Shown in pieces: positions 33,595 through 41,794 of a DNA stretch of 47,047 nucleotides. A program made the position numbers and the translations under genes. This stretch comes from Sulfuricurvum sp. (lineage in GTDB: Bacteria; Campylobacterota; Campylobacteria; Campylobacterales; Sulfurimonadaceae): NCBI RefSeq assembly GCF_028712165.1, contig NZ_JAQTQR010000011.1, positions 1 through 47,047 on the forward strand. The letters are read 5' to 3'. The stretch's first letter is position 1, and the number at the start of each line of letters is the position of its first letter. The notes beneath the pieces are model-generated. The model was given only the letters and a program-made list of their open reading frames with translations, had not been told where the DNA came from and ran no database searches.

Positions 33595-33692
33595 GCAATC
33601 CTATTATTGTTACTATTTTGGACAACAAATCACTCTTTCTGCTCTAAGAGAGTTCTATAATCCTTTTTAATCTTGGACAAGGAGTGGCGCGC

Positions 33693-33698
33693 TATAAT
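33693..33698 (+). promoter_or_regulatory. -10 box (TATAAT) for sdhABE
   Basis: A perfect TATAAT 31 bases before the sdhA ATG; a second TATAAT lies at 33656-33661. Either could start the sdhABE message. Confidence 0.5.
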
Positions 33699-33729
33699 CA
33701 TCCACAGATTTTATCAACAAGGAAGGCGT

Positions 33730-35442
33730 ATGAGTATTCCCATTTATACTTATGATGCGGTGATTGTCGGAGCTGGTTTAGCCGGATGTGCGGCAGCTCG
33801 CGAATTGCAAAAAGCCGGTAAAAAAGTTGCCGTCGTCACAAAATTACATCCATTGCGCAGTCACTCCGGTGCAGCTCAGGGTGGAATCAATGCGGCGTTC
33901 AGCGACGCAGACAGCGTTGAGCTGCATGAGTTTGACACCGTAAAAGGGTCGGACTATCTCGCCGATCAAGACGTTGTTCAGTTTATGTGTGAAAAAGCCC
34001 CTGAAACGATCCGTTGGATAGAGCGTATGGGTGCCGCATTTAGCCGTAATGAAGACGGAACAATTGCTCAGCGCCCATTCGGCGGTCAATCGTCACCGCG
34101 CGCCTGTTTTGCAAAAGACCGCACCGGACTTACCCTCCTACAAACCATTTATGAACAAGCGTTCCGTGAAGGTGTGGAATTTTGGGATGAGTGGTATGTC
34201 GCTGATCTTTTATACAATGACGGAAAAGTGTACGGTGTCAGCGCCTACAACATCCGTAACAGTGAAAAAGCAATTTTCAATGCGAAAGCCGTTATGTTTG
34301 CCACAGGCGGATATGCCCGTGCATTTAAAATCAATTCAAATGCTCATGCGAACACCGGTGACGGTCTTTCACTCGTAGCACGTCACGGTCTTCCTTTGGA
34401 AGATATGGAATTTGTTCAGTTCCATCCCTCAGGACTTTCCGGAAACGGTGTTTTAATCTCTGAAGCGGCCCGCGGTGAAGGTGGAAAACTCCTTAACTCA
34501 CTCGGTGAGCGCTTTATGGAAAAATACGCACCGAATGCAATGGAACTCGCATCACGCGACGTTGTTGCCCGAGCAATTATCCAAGAAATTCGCGAAGGAC
34601 GCGGTGTCGGCCCTCGTAAAGATGCCGTTTATATCGATCTTGTCCACCTCGGTAAAGATAAAATCATGGAACGCCTTCCTGAACTTCGCGATCTTGCGAT
34701 CACATTCCTCGGACTTGATATGATCAAAGAACCGATTTTGATCTCAGCAACCGCTCACTACTCTATGGGTGGGATTCCGATGGATAAACACGGACATGTT
34801 CGCAAAAACAACTCTGAATTTGTCGAAGGGTTCTATGCAGCCGGTGAGTGTTCATGTTCATCTGTTCATGGAGCGAACCGTCTCGGTGCCAATTCAGTTC
34901 TTGAAGCACTGTTATTCGGACGATTTGTCGGAAAAACGATGGTTGATGAAGTAGACAGTATTACTCTTCATAAAGCAACGGAAGCCGACGCAAAACAAAT
35001 GATCGATGAAATGAACTGGGTCCTTACCAACAACGGTCAAGAGTCTGTGTCTGTTTTGCGTAATGAGCTTCAACAATCTATGACCGATAATGCCGGTGTA
35101 TTTAGAACGGCCGAGACATTGAGTGCCCAAATGGAAATTTTGAAAGATTTGCGTAATCGATACCAACATATCCGTATTGCCGACAAATCAAAAATTTTCA
35201 ATACTGAACTCCAAGAAGCGATCGAATTCGGTCACATGCTTGATTATTCACTCTTTATCGTTGCGAGTGCATTGGATCGACAAGAGAGCCGTGGAGCTCA
35301 CTTCCGTGAAGACTTCCCAACACGTGATGATGAAAAATTCTTGAAACACACGATGGCTTACATGGATGAAAACGGTAATGTCACGCTTGATTACATGGAC
35401 GTGACCCTCGGTCGCCATGAACTCAAAGCACGATCATATTAA
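33730..35442 (+). CDS. sdhA: Succinate dehydrogenase / fumarate reductase flavoprotein
   Basis: A 570-residue FAD subunit. Seen are the FAD-binding DAVIVGAGLAGCAAARELQ, HSGAAQGGINAAF with the His that normally carries FAD covalently, RAFGGQSS-like RPFGGQSSPRACFAKD, and HGANRLGANSVLEALLFG near the end. It oxidises succinate or reduces fumarate. The protein starts MSIPIYTYDAVIV with no twin-arginine signal, unlike the periplasmic MfrA form known in Wolinella and Campylobacter, so it should be cytoplasmic. AAGGAAGG lies before the ATG at 33730. First gene of sdhABE. Confidence 0.94.
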   Translation: MSIPIYTYDAVIVGAGLAGCAAARELQKAGKKVAVVTKLHPLRSHSGAAQGGINAAFSDADSVELHEFDTVKGSDYLADQDVVQFMCEKAPETIRWIERMGAAFSRNEDGTIAQRPFGGQSSPRACFAKDRTGLTLLQTIYEQAFREGVEFWDEWYVADLLYNDGKVYGVSAYNIRNSEKAIFNAKAVMFATGGYARAFKINSNAHANTGDGLSLVARHGLPLEDMEFVQFHPSGLSGNGVLISEAARGEGGKLLNSLGERFMEKYAPNAMELASRDVVARAIIQEIREGRGVGPRKDAVYIDLVHLGKDKIMERLPELRDLAITFLGLDMIKEPILISATAHYSMGGIPMDKHGHVRKNNSEFVEGFYAAGECSCSSVHGANRLGANSVLEALLFGRFVGKTMVDEVDSITLHKATEADAKQMIDEMNWVLTNNGQESVSVLRNELQQSMTDNAGVFRTAETLSAQMEILKDLRNRYQHIRIADKSKIFNTELQEAIEFGHMLDYSLFIVASALDRQESRGAHFREDFPTRDDEKFLKHTMAYMDENGNVTLDYMDVTLGRHELKARSY

Positions 35443-35452
35443 GGAAGAGACT

Positions 35453-36430
35453 ATGGATACGATAAAATCGCAACAAGTAACGTTTAAAGTTTTCCGTTTC
35501 AACGAAGAGACCGATTACCTTCCTTACTATAATACTTATACTCTCGATGTAACCCATGAAGAGGTTGTCCTTGACATTCTCAACCGAATCAAATGGGATC
35601 ATGACGGTAGTCTCTCTTACCGTCGCAGCTGCCGTCACGGTATCTGCGGTGTTTGTTCAATCAAAGTAAACGGTAAAGGTATTTTGGCCTGTAAATCACG
35701 TCTCTTTGATCTCGTCGATGTTTTTGGCAGCGAATTGGTTATTGAGCCGCTTAGCACTAAACGGGTCATCAAAGACTTGATCATTGATAAAAAAGATTTC
35801 TGGGACAAACATGCGGCAGTAAAACCGTACCTTGTCAGCGATATCGTTGAACATCCTGCGAGTGAACATCTTGTCAGCCCTCATGATGCTGAAAAACTTC
35901 TCGAAGCGGACTACTGCATTCAATGCGGTGCATGTCACTACTCATGCCCTGCCCTTGCAATCAATGAAGAGTTCATCGGGCCTGCGGCTTTCGCTGCGGC
36001 ATACCGTTTCTCTGCCGATGTACGTGATGATGCTTCATTAGAGCGTCTACATATCGTCAACGGAGAGGCCCAAGGGGTTTGGGATTGTGTCAAGTGTATG
36101 GAGTGTGCCGAGGTTTGTCCTAAAGAGGTCAATCCAATCGAAAAAATCACCAAATTGCATAACATGGTATTTGAAGCCAACATTGCCAAAAACAATGTAG
36201 CAACGCGCCATGCCGTCGGTTTTGCCCATTCTATCGAAAAACACGGTTTACTCGATGAGGGTGAACTCGTCCGTTATTCTGAAGGGAATATCGGTGTCCT
36301 AAAACACGTTCCTGTCGCACTTAAAATGTTTGCCAAAGGTAAAATCGTATTGCCATGGAATATGCCAAAAGCCGATAAATTAGATGAGATCAAAAAATTA
36401 ATCAAATCTTCATCAACAGTAAAGTTTTAG
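35453..36430 (+). CDS. sdhB: Succinate dehydrogenase iron-sulfur subunit
   Basis: A 325-residue Fe-S subunit. The [2Fe-2S] site is SCRHGICGVCSIKVNGKG with a later ILACKS Cys; then CIQCGACHYSCP and CVKCMECAEVCPKEVNP. Classical SdhB has a [3Fe-4S] site with one Cys fewer at the last place; here CxxCxxCxxxCP predicts a second [4Fe-4S] cluster, as in the non-classical E-type enzymes of Sulfolobus. The C-terminal extension (about 60 residues) exceeds that of classical SdhB. It starts 10 bases after sdhA. Confidence 0.94.
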   Translation: MDTIKSQQVTFKVFRFNEETDYLPYYNTYTLDVTHEEVVLDILNRIKWDHDGSLSYRRSCRHGICGVCSIKVNGKGILACKSRLFDLVDVFGSELVIEPLSTKRVIKDLIIDKKDFWDKHAAVKPYLVSDIVEHPASEHLVSPHDAEKLLEADYCIQCGACHYSCPALAINEEFIGPAAFAAAYRFSADVRDDASLERLHIVNGEAQGVWDCVKCMECAEVCPKEVNPIEKITKLHNMVFEANIAKNNVATRHAVGFAHSIEKHGLLDEGELVRYSEGNIGVLKHVPVALKMFAKGKIVLPWNMPKADKLDEIKKLIKSSSTVKF

Positions 36431-36440
36431 GGAGTACTCA

Positions 36441-37322
36441 ATGGAAAAATTAAAATACGCACTTTTTACCGGTTGTACGGCAAAAGAGAGTACGCCCGAG
36501 CAGATGATGTCGACTTTGGCCGTTGCAAAAAAATTGGGAATCGAACTTGTAGAACTAACCGAAGCTTCATGCTGCGGAGCTTCACATCTACAAGATTACG
36601 ATGACTTTTTATCTTTGGTTTTAAATGCGCGTAACATCGCATATGCTGAAAATCACGGTCTTACAATGGTTACCATCTGTAATACATGTCAGCTCAACAC
36701 TGCTATGACCAAACACAGATTAGATCATAATGCAGAGCTAAAAGCAAAAGTAAATGCAAAGCTCGCAGAAGTTGGATTGGAGTACAAAGGTACATCACAA
36801 ATTACCCACTTCTTATATGCCATTATCGACGATTTCGGTTTGGATAAAATCAAAGAGATGGTAACGACACCGCTCAGCCAATTCAATATTGCACCGTTCT
36901 ATGGATGTCACAATATCCGTCCATCAGAACTTCAAAACGAGTCTCACAAAAGCCCTGAAAGCGCTTACAAACCAACGTCACTCGATGATCTCATCGTTGC
37001 GTGCGGCGGAGTAAACGTGGATTATGAAGAGAAAAACAAATGCTGTGGTTTCCATGCTGAACTTCAAGCACCTCGTACAGCTGCGATCCTAACGGGGAAT
37101 GCTGTTGCCGGTGCGATGGATGCCAATGCCGACTGGATGGTCACTCCGTGTCCACTATGTCACCTTAAACTCGATACACAAACCCATCATGCCTCAATTG
37201 CTATCGGTCGTGAAGTCTCTCTTCCTGTACTTCATATGCAACAAATGGTTGGTTTGGCGCTTGGATGTACTCCGGCGGAGCTTGGACTAAACCACCACGT
37301 TACGAAAGTCGATTTCGTTTAA
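36441..37322 (+). CDS. sdhE: SdhE, heterodisulfide-reductase B-like membrane-attachment subunit
   Basis: A 293-residue protein with two CCG domains: Cys12, CCG (44-46) and CNTC, then YGCHN, KCCGFHAEL and CPLC. This is the HdrB/SdhE fold in which the CCG motifs bind Fe-S clusters. In E-type succinate:quinone reductases it replaces the haem membrane anchors, presumably attaching to the membrane by amphipathic helices and passing electrons to quinone. It lies 10 bases after sdhB and closes the operon. Confidence 0.92.
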   Translation: MEKLKYALFTGCTAKESTPEQMMSTLAVAKKLGIELVELTEASCCGASHLQDYDDFLSLVLNARNIAYAENHGLTMVTICNTCQLNTAMTKHRLDHNAELKAKVNAKLAEVGLEYKGTSQITHFLYAIIDDFGLDKIKEMVTTPLSQFNIAPFYGCHNIRPSELQNESHKSPESAYKPTSLDDLIVACGGVNVDYEEKNKCCGFHAELQAPRTAAILTGNAVAGAMDANADWMVTPCPLCHLKLDTQTHHASIAIGREVSLPVLHMQQMVGLALGCTPAELGLNHHVTKVDFV

Positions 37323-37332
37323 TACACTTTGC

Positions 37333-37351
37333 GAGGAGAGTTTTTCTCCTC
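37333..37351. terminator. Hairpin between sdhE and the convergent deaminase gene
   Basis: GAGGAGA and TCTCCTC pair around GTTTT. The stem lies between two converging genes and overlaps the deaminase stop by two bases; no long T-run follows on either strand, so activity as a terminator is only likely. Confidence 0.5.
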
Positions 37352-37787
37352 ACTCACCTATATCTTCATTCCAAAGAATCGGATTTTCACGAATAAACTT
37401 TTTCATCATATCGATACATTTTTCATCATTTATTATATCGATTGTTACACCGCGCGATCGTAACAACTCTTCTTCACCAACAAAGTTTTCGTTTTCACCG
37501 ACCACAACACGCGGAATTCCGTAAAGAGCAATTGCCCCAGAACACAGAGGACACGGTGAAAGTGTCGTATAAAGAGTACAGTTTTTATATATAGAAGCAC
37601 TTAGCCGTCCTGCATTTTCCAGTGCATCCATCTCACCATGCAAAATAGTGCTCCCTTTTTGTATACGACGGTTGTGTCCTCTGCCTATTATCTTCCCTTC
37701 ATATACCAACACCGATCCGATTGGAATTCCCCCCTCTTCCAACCCTTTTTCCGCTTCTATTATCGCTTCATGCATAAATGTGTCCAT
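37350..37787 (-). CDS. Cytosine deaminase, yeast Fcy1-like
   Basis: A 145-residue zinc deaminase of the CDA fold: ILHGEMDALENAGRL with the zinc His and catalytic Glu, and LSPCPLCSGAIALYGIP with the zinc cysteines. Several stretches closely recall yeast Fcy1 (GGIPIGSVLVY, RGHNRRIQKGS, LYTTLSPC, VVGENENF and the end WNEDIGE), so cytosine to uracil is the best guess, not tRNA adenosine deamination. The length, about 145, is close to yeast's 158. It stands alone and is convergent with sdhE. Confidence 0.85.
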   Translation of the reverse strand: MDTFMHEAIIEAEKGLEEGGIPIGSVLVYEGKIIGRGHNRRIQKGSTILHGEMDALENAGRLSASIYKNCTLYTTLSPCPLCSGAIALYGIPRVVVGENENFVGEEELLRSRGVTIDIINDEKCIDMMKKFIRENPILWNEDIGE

Positions 37788-37883
37788 AAATCCCCTCTCA
37801 TTTATTACATTATTCCTAAAAGTATATACGCCAATAGGATAAAATAGCGCATTGAAAGTTAAAACAATACTTTTTATTTACGT

Positions 37884-37906
37884 TGAACCCGTTTTAATAC
37901 GGTTCA
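37884..37906 (+). other. Hairpin in the leader region before the PP-loop gene
   Basis: TGAACC(C)GT pairs with ACGGTTCA with one bulged C and a 6-base AT loop. It lies 55 bases before the ATG in the 173-base gap 37788-37960. Role unknown. Confidence 0.4.
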
Positions 37907-37960
37907 CATTGTAGCATCGCTAAAATTCCTTCATTAAACAATCGTCACTAAGGGAAATAT

Positions 37961-39106
37961 ATGAGCGATTCTGTATGTATTATTTCTCACAACAATTCAG
38001 AACCAAGCCCTTTAGTCGAAGTAGAGTTTCAAATTACGGATAAGAGGTTTAAAATATATTTTAAAAGTGATGGAAACACCTTTCTTTTCGGAAATACAGA
38101 AGCCTTTTTAGCATGTGCTCTCTTACCGAGTATGAAAATGGGAGGAGGTCAAATACTCACTAAAGGCGAAGTAAGTCATAAATTTTTATCTTCATTATCC
38201 ACGATACAGGATATTTATTCTACATGGCAGCCTTCTTTTAAACGAGCAGAAATTATAGCTATACCTACGCGTCCAAATACTCCATCATCCCAAAAAAGAG
38301 TCGGTGCATTTTTCACCGGCGGTGTCGATTCTTTTTATACTTTCCTCAAACATCATGATGAGATTACAGACCTGATCTTTGCGCATGGTTTGGATATAAA
38401 ACTCAAAGATACCGTTCTAAGAGAAAAAGTTTCTAAAAAAATCCATGAGATTGCTTCAGAATTTGGTAAAAATGTCATTGAAATAGAAACCAATGCCCTC
38501 GAACTCTTTGATTACTATGTTAATTGGGGTAAACTCGGACATGGAGCTGCCCTTGCAGCAATAGGCCATCTTCTCTCTTCCTCTTTTCATCGCATCTATA
38601 TCCCTTCGAGCTATACATACTCACATTTATTCCCTTGGGGATCACACCCAATTTTAGATCCTTTATGGAGCTCGGAAACTCTTGAGTTTATTCATGACGG
38701 ATGTGAAGCGACGCGAGTGGAAAAAGTCGCTCTTTTATCAAAATATGACATTGCGTTACAGAGTCTGCGTGTCTGTTGGACGAATCCGGATAGTGTTTAT
38801 AACTGCGGAAAATGCGAAAAATGTATTCGAACAATGATCAATCTAAAAATAAATAACGCGCTGAGCCGATGCACGACATTTACGGAAGAGTTGGATATTA
38901 AGCAAGTTAGAAAAATAGTTGCAAATACGGAAGGAACACGTGCTTTCATCCAGGAGAATCTGGATGCGCTTGAAAAAAGCAATGATGATGAAAAACTGCG
39001 AAAGGCGCTTATTTACGTTTTAAACAAACCGGAAATGCCCCATCTAAAACAGTTTAGACGGAAGATAAAAAAACACATCAAAGAAATTTGGAAACGCATT
39101 TTTTAA
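37961..39106 (+). CDS. PP-loop-type ATP-binding protein with CxxCxxC motif, unknown
   Basis: A 381-residue protein. The pyrophosphate loop FFTGGVDSFYTF (TGGVDS at 119-124) is that of the adenine-nucleotide alpha-hydrolase superfamily, and CGKCEKCIRT (Cys282, 285, 288) recalls the zinc motif of QueC-like enzymes. The N-terminal ~100 residues are an unknown domain and the C-terminus is basic (KQFRRKIKKHIKEIWKRIF). QueC itself is about 220 residues, so this is not simply QueC. The gene is more AT-rich than its flanks and is isolated. AGGGAA precedes the ATG. Similar proteins in surface-polysaccharide regions come to mind, but I cannot support that here. Confidence 0.65.
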   Translation: MSDSVCIISHNNSEPSPLVEVEFQITDKRFKIYFKSDGNTFLFGNTEAFLACALLPSMKMGGGQILTKGEVSHKFLSSLSTIQDIYSTWQPSFKRAEIIAIPTRPNTPSSQKRVGAFFTGGVDSFYTFLKHHDEITDLIFAHGLDIKLKDTVLREKVSKKIHEIASEFGKNVIEIETNALELFDYYVNWGKLGHGAALAAIGHLLSSSFHRIYIPSSYTYSHLFPWGSHPILDPLWSSETLEFIHDGCEATRVEKVALLSKYDIALQSLRVCWTNPDSVYNCGKCEKCIRTMINLKINNALSRCTTFTEELDIKQVRKIVANTEGTRAFIQENLDALEKSNDDEKLRKALIYVLNKPEMPHLKQFRRKIKKHIKEIWKRIF

Positions 39107-39637
39107 TTATTGTTTCGGTCGGAATGCCTTGATAACCTCTTCATTACACTCCAAGTACGGTCCTTCGATCAAATCAATGCAATACGGTACAGCCGGAAAT
39201 ACGGCATCCAAACACTCACGAATTGATTTCGGTTTACCCGGAAGATTAATGATAAGGCTTTTGCCGCGAATCCCCGCGGTCTGACGCGATAAAATCGCCG
39301 TAGGCACGTATTTGAGGCTCACTTGACGCATCAGCTCACCGAACCCCGGCATCATCTTCTCACAGACGTTTTCCGTTGCTTCAGGGGTTACATCCCGCAA
39401 CGCTGGACCTGTACCGCCGGTAGTAACCACTAGACAACACCCCTCACGGTCACACAGCTCTATCATCGTCGCTTCAATCGTACTTTGAACATCTGGGATA
39501 CAACGGTACACGATCTCATGTTCCGATTTTAGATAATCTTTCATCGTATCCTGTATCGCTACACCGGAAATATCTTCATAAATCCCTGCACTGGCACGGT
39601 CTGAGGCAGTAATAACACCTATTTTGATCATTAACAA
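39107..39637 (-). CDS. mog: Molybdopterin adenylyltransferase (MogA/MoaB type)
   Basis: A 176-residue molybdenum-cofactor enzyme that adenylylates molybdopterin before metal insertion: ITASDRASAGIYEDISG, VVTTGGTGPALRDVTPEAT, and INLPGKPKSIRECLDAVFP. The first codon pair MLM gives two starts, 39637 and 39631. It overlaps bioV by 7 bases and touches the PP-loop gene's stop tail to tail. Present-day need for molybdenum cofactor (nitrate reductase, formate dehydrogenase) is not shown in this window. Confidence 0.93.
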   Translation of the reverse strand: MLMIKIGVITASDRASAGIYEDISGVAIQDTMKDYLKSEHEIVYRCIPDVQSTIEATMIELCDREGCCLVVTTGGTGPALRDVTPEATENVCEKMMPGFGELMRQVSLKYVPTAILSRQTAGIRGKSLIINLPGKPKSIRECLDAVFPAVPYCIDLIEGPYLECNEEVIKAFRPKQ

Positions 39638-40146
39638 TTCTCCTGTAAAAAATGGTTGGCTCTTTTGATTGAGGTGACAGTGGCATAGGGGAGAAAAAAC
39701 TCCCGTGCCCCTGCGACGTCGATCACCTGATCATCAACTCCCAAATAGACCTCAATCACTATCCCCTTGTTCCGAAGGGTTTGCATAAGTGTATCCGTCC
39801 ACTCAAAATAAAGCAGCTCTTGCAACTCATCACTATTGTTCTCTCCCAATGAAATCGGAGCCACAGGGGACGGGGCAAAACAGCTTGTTAAAAAACTCTC
39901 CAAATAACGCTCGGAATCTTTAAAATATCCACTCATCTGCAAACGGCGAAACGACTCTTTTTTGGTTTGAAAAAAAGCGGGAGAAAAAAGCTGAAGGGTG
40001 TCGATACGGTGCGTAGCCTGAGCCGCATAGAGGGCAGCTTTTATTGCACCATAGCTAAATCCGGCAACCGTGAATTCACTCTGTTTTAGATAGTTGTGAA
40101 AAAATACCTGATCATCAGAGAGGGCAAACCCGCTATAAAATCTCAT
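39631..40146 (-). CDS. bioV: BioV-type pimeloyl-ACP methyl ester esterase
   Basis: A 171-residue small alpha/beta hydrolase: FTVAGFSYGAIKAALYAA with the nucleophile Ser, IDTLQLFSPAFFQ, VYLGVDDQVIDV with the acid Asp and ANHFLQ with the His. The sequence pattern matches Helicobacter BioV, which makes pimeloyl-ACP in biotin synthesis in place of BioH. It is shorter than BioH (about 256) because it lacks a lid domain. It overlaps the FtsH-like gene by 14 bases. Confidence 0.8.
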   Translation of the reverse strand: MRFYSGFALSDDQVFFHNYLKQSEFTVAGFSYGAIKAALYAAQATHRIDTLQLFSPAFFQTKKESFRRLQMSGYFKDSERYLESFLTSCFAPSPVAPISLGENNSDELQELLYFEWTDTLMQTLRNKGIVIEVYLGVDDQVIDVAGAREFFLPYATVTSIKRANHFLQENC

Positions 40147-41794
40147 TCATTGTTGCTTTTGCTAGAGTTTTGGATATTTGCTCATACTCATCCAAGATGG
40201 CTTCAAATTTGGAAACAATCTTTTCGTGCCGTTCCAATAGAATACTCATCTCGCTATAGAGGCGATCTGTCAGTTTTGTTTCATCTTCAGTCTTTGGAAG
40301 AACGCTACTTCCCATACCGTACTCATACACCATTGAATGCACCAAATCTTTGGCTACGGCAAGATCATGCGAAGCGTTGCTCGCATGTTCTCCGAAACGC
40401 AGATGCGATGCTGCAATTCCTGCAAGATGCACTCGTATATGCGCCTCTATTTCATGGCACAGTTGCGGTTCTGCCGTAGGCGGTGTAATCGCATCGTTGG
40501 TGAGGGTGATCTTTTCATACGGAAGGTCAAACCATGTAGCGGCAAATACTTTTCCGGCCTGATAACGGACCTGATAACGTCGCTGTTCATCGCTCAGCAT
40601 TGCTATTTTTTTCTTCCCGAACATCACTTTGTCTTTAACTGCCAAGAAGTGTTCAATTTTTACCTGAATCTCATTTTGGCGCATACATAACAATGCCGCT
40701 TCGTTCACCAATGCCGCCAGTGAAGCCCCATTAAAACCGACCGTCATTTTTGCTACTTCATTGATAGAAAGCTCATGAGGAATTGTTCGAAGATATTTAT
40801 TCAAAATTGCTTCGCGCTCGGTTGCGGTAGGAAGTTCTACAAAAATACGGCGATCAAAACGTCCTGCACGAAGCAACGCCGCATCCATGACATCGATATT
40901 ATTGGTCGCCGCAATAACGACGATACCGCTGGTATCTTCAAATCCATCCATTTCGGTCAGGAGCTGATTAAGTGTTCCTTCCCGTTCATCGTTGCGTTCG
41001 CCGCCGCGCTTTTTTCCGACGGCATCGATCTCATCGATAAAAATAATAGCCGGAGCATTTTTCTTGGCGGCATTAAAAAGTTCGCTCACCCGTTTTGCCC
41101 CCATACCGACATAAATCTGAACGAACGAAGCACCGCTTTGATAAAAAAACGGTACGTCTGCTTCGGCAGCTACCGCTTTGGCAATCATCGTCTTTCCGAC
41201 ACCCGGAGGTCCAACAAGTAAGACGCCGCGGGGCATACGTGCACCGAAACTGTAATAACGTTTCGGATTACGTAAAAAGTCGATAATCTCTTCGAGTTCT
41301 TCTTTGACATCGCCGATACCGCCGATATCACTGAATCGTACTGTCGATTTAACCGGAGTGACATTGGTTGAGGGTACTTCAGCCTCAGTAGGCGCTTTTA
41401 CAACTGGAGATTCTATCGGGGTATCATCTTCAAAACCGAGTTTACTTTTCCATGCCCAATATCCTGCTCCGCCGATGAGTGCAAAAAAGAGAAAAAACCA
41501 TCCCCATCCATTTCCACCTTTAGGTTCAATAACAAGATGGGAGGTAAGAGAAGCAGGCAACTGTGATGAAGCAATCTTAACAACTCCGTTCTCTTTTGTC
41601 GCAAAGTAGGTAAAATCGCCGTCACTAAACGCTTTTTCAATCTGGTTATTTTCGATCAGTTTGGTAGCCTGATCGAGAGTCACTGCATTTCCGCTGTCAC
41701 GTAATAATGCAAAAAGCAGTAAAAGGATAACTATTGCACCTGATGCGGCAAGGATGAGCTGATTACGATTAAAATTTGGCCATGTTATATTCAT
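40133..41794 (-). CDS. FtsH-like AAA ATPase with degenerate protease site
   Basis: A 553-residue membrane AAA protein: spans at about 14-31 and 93-113, a small periplasmic domain between them, Walker A GPPGVGKT (195-202), pore loop [12 protein letters not shown], Walker [11 protein letters not shown], second-region [21 protein letters not shown]. Where FtsH has HEAGH, this has YQAGK (411-415), losing both zinc His and the catalytic Glu, so it probably lacks peptidase activity. The later [12 protein letters not shown] retains an Asp. The ATG at 41794 has GAGGTG before it. In an operon between mtaB and bioV; as I recall, Helicobacter has a similar gene. Confidence 0.88.
   Translation of the reverse strand: MNITWPNFNRNQLILAASGAIVILLLLFALLRDSGNAVTLDQATKLIENNQIEKAFSDGDFTYFATKENGVVKIASSQLPASLTSHLVIEPKGGNGWGWFFLFFALIGGAGYWAWKSKLGFEDDTPIESPVVKAPTEAEVPSTNVTPVKSTVRFSDIGGIGDVKEELEEIIDFLRNPKRYYSFGARMPRGVLLVGPPGVGKTMIAKAVAAEADVPFFYQSGASFVQIYVGMGAKRVSELFNAAKKNAPAIIFIDEIDAVGKKRGGERNDEREGTLNQLLTEMDGFEDTSGIVVIAATNNIDVMDAALLRAGRFDRRIFVELPTATEREAILNKYLRTIPHELSINEVAKMTVGFNGASLAALVNEAALLCMRQNEIQVKIEHFLAVKDKVMFGKKKIAMLSDEQRRYQVRYQAGKVFAATWFDLPYEKITLTNDAITPPTAEPQLCHEIEAHIRVHLAGIAASHLRFGEHASNASHDLAVAKDLVHSMVYEYGMGSSVLPKTEDETKLTDRLYSEMSILLERHEKIVSKFEAILDEYEQISKTLAKATMNEIL

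Noticed and set aside
37350-37787. Assignment of the deaminase as TadA (tRNA adenosine deaminase)
   Set aside because: The protein shares specific stretches with Fcy1 and lacks the usual TadA substrate-binding segments.
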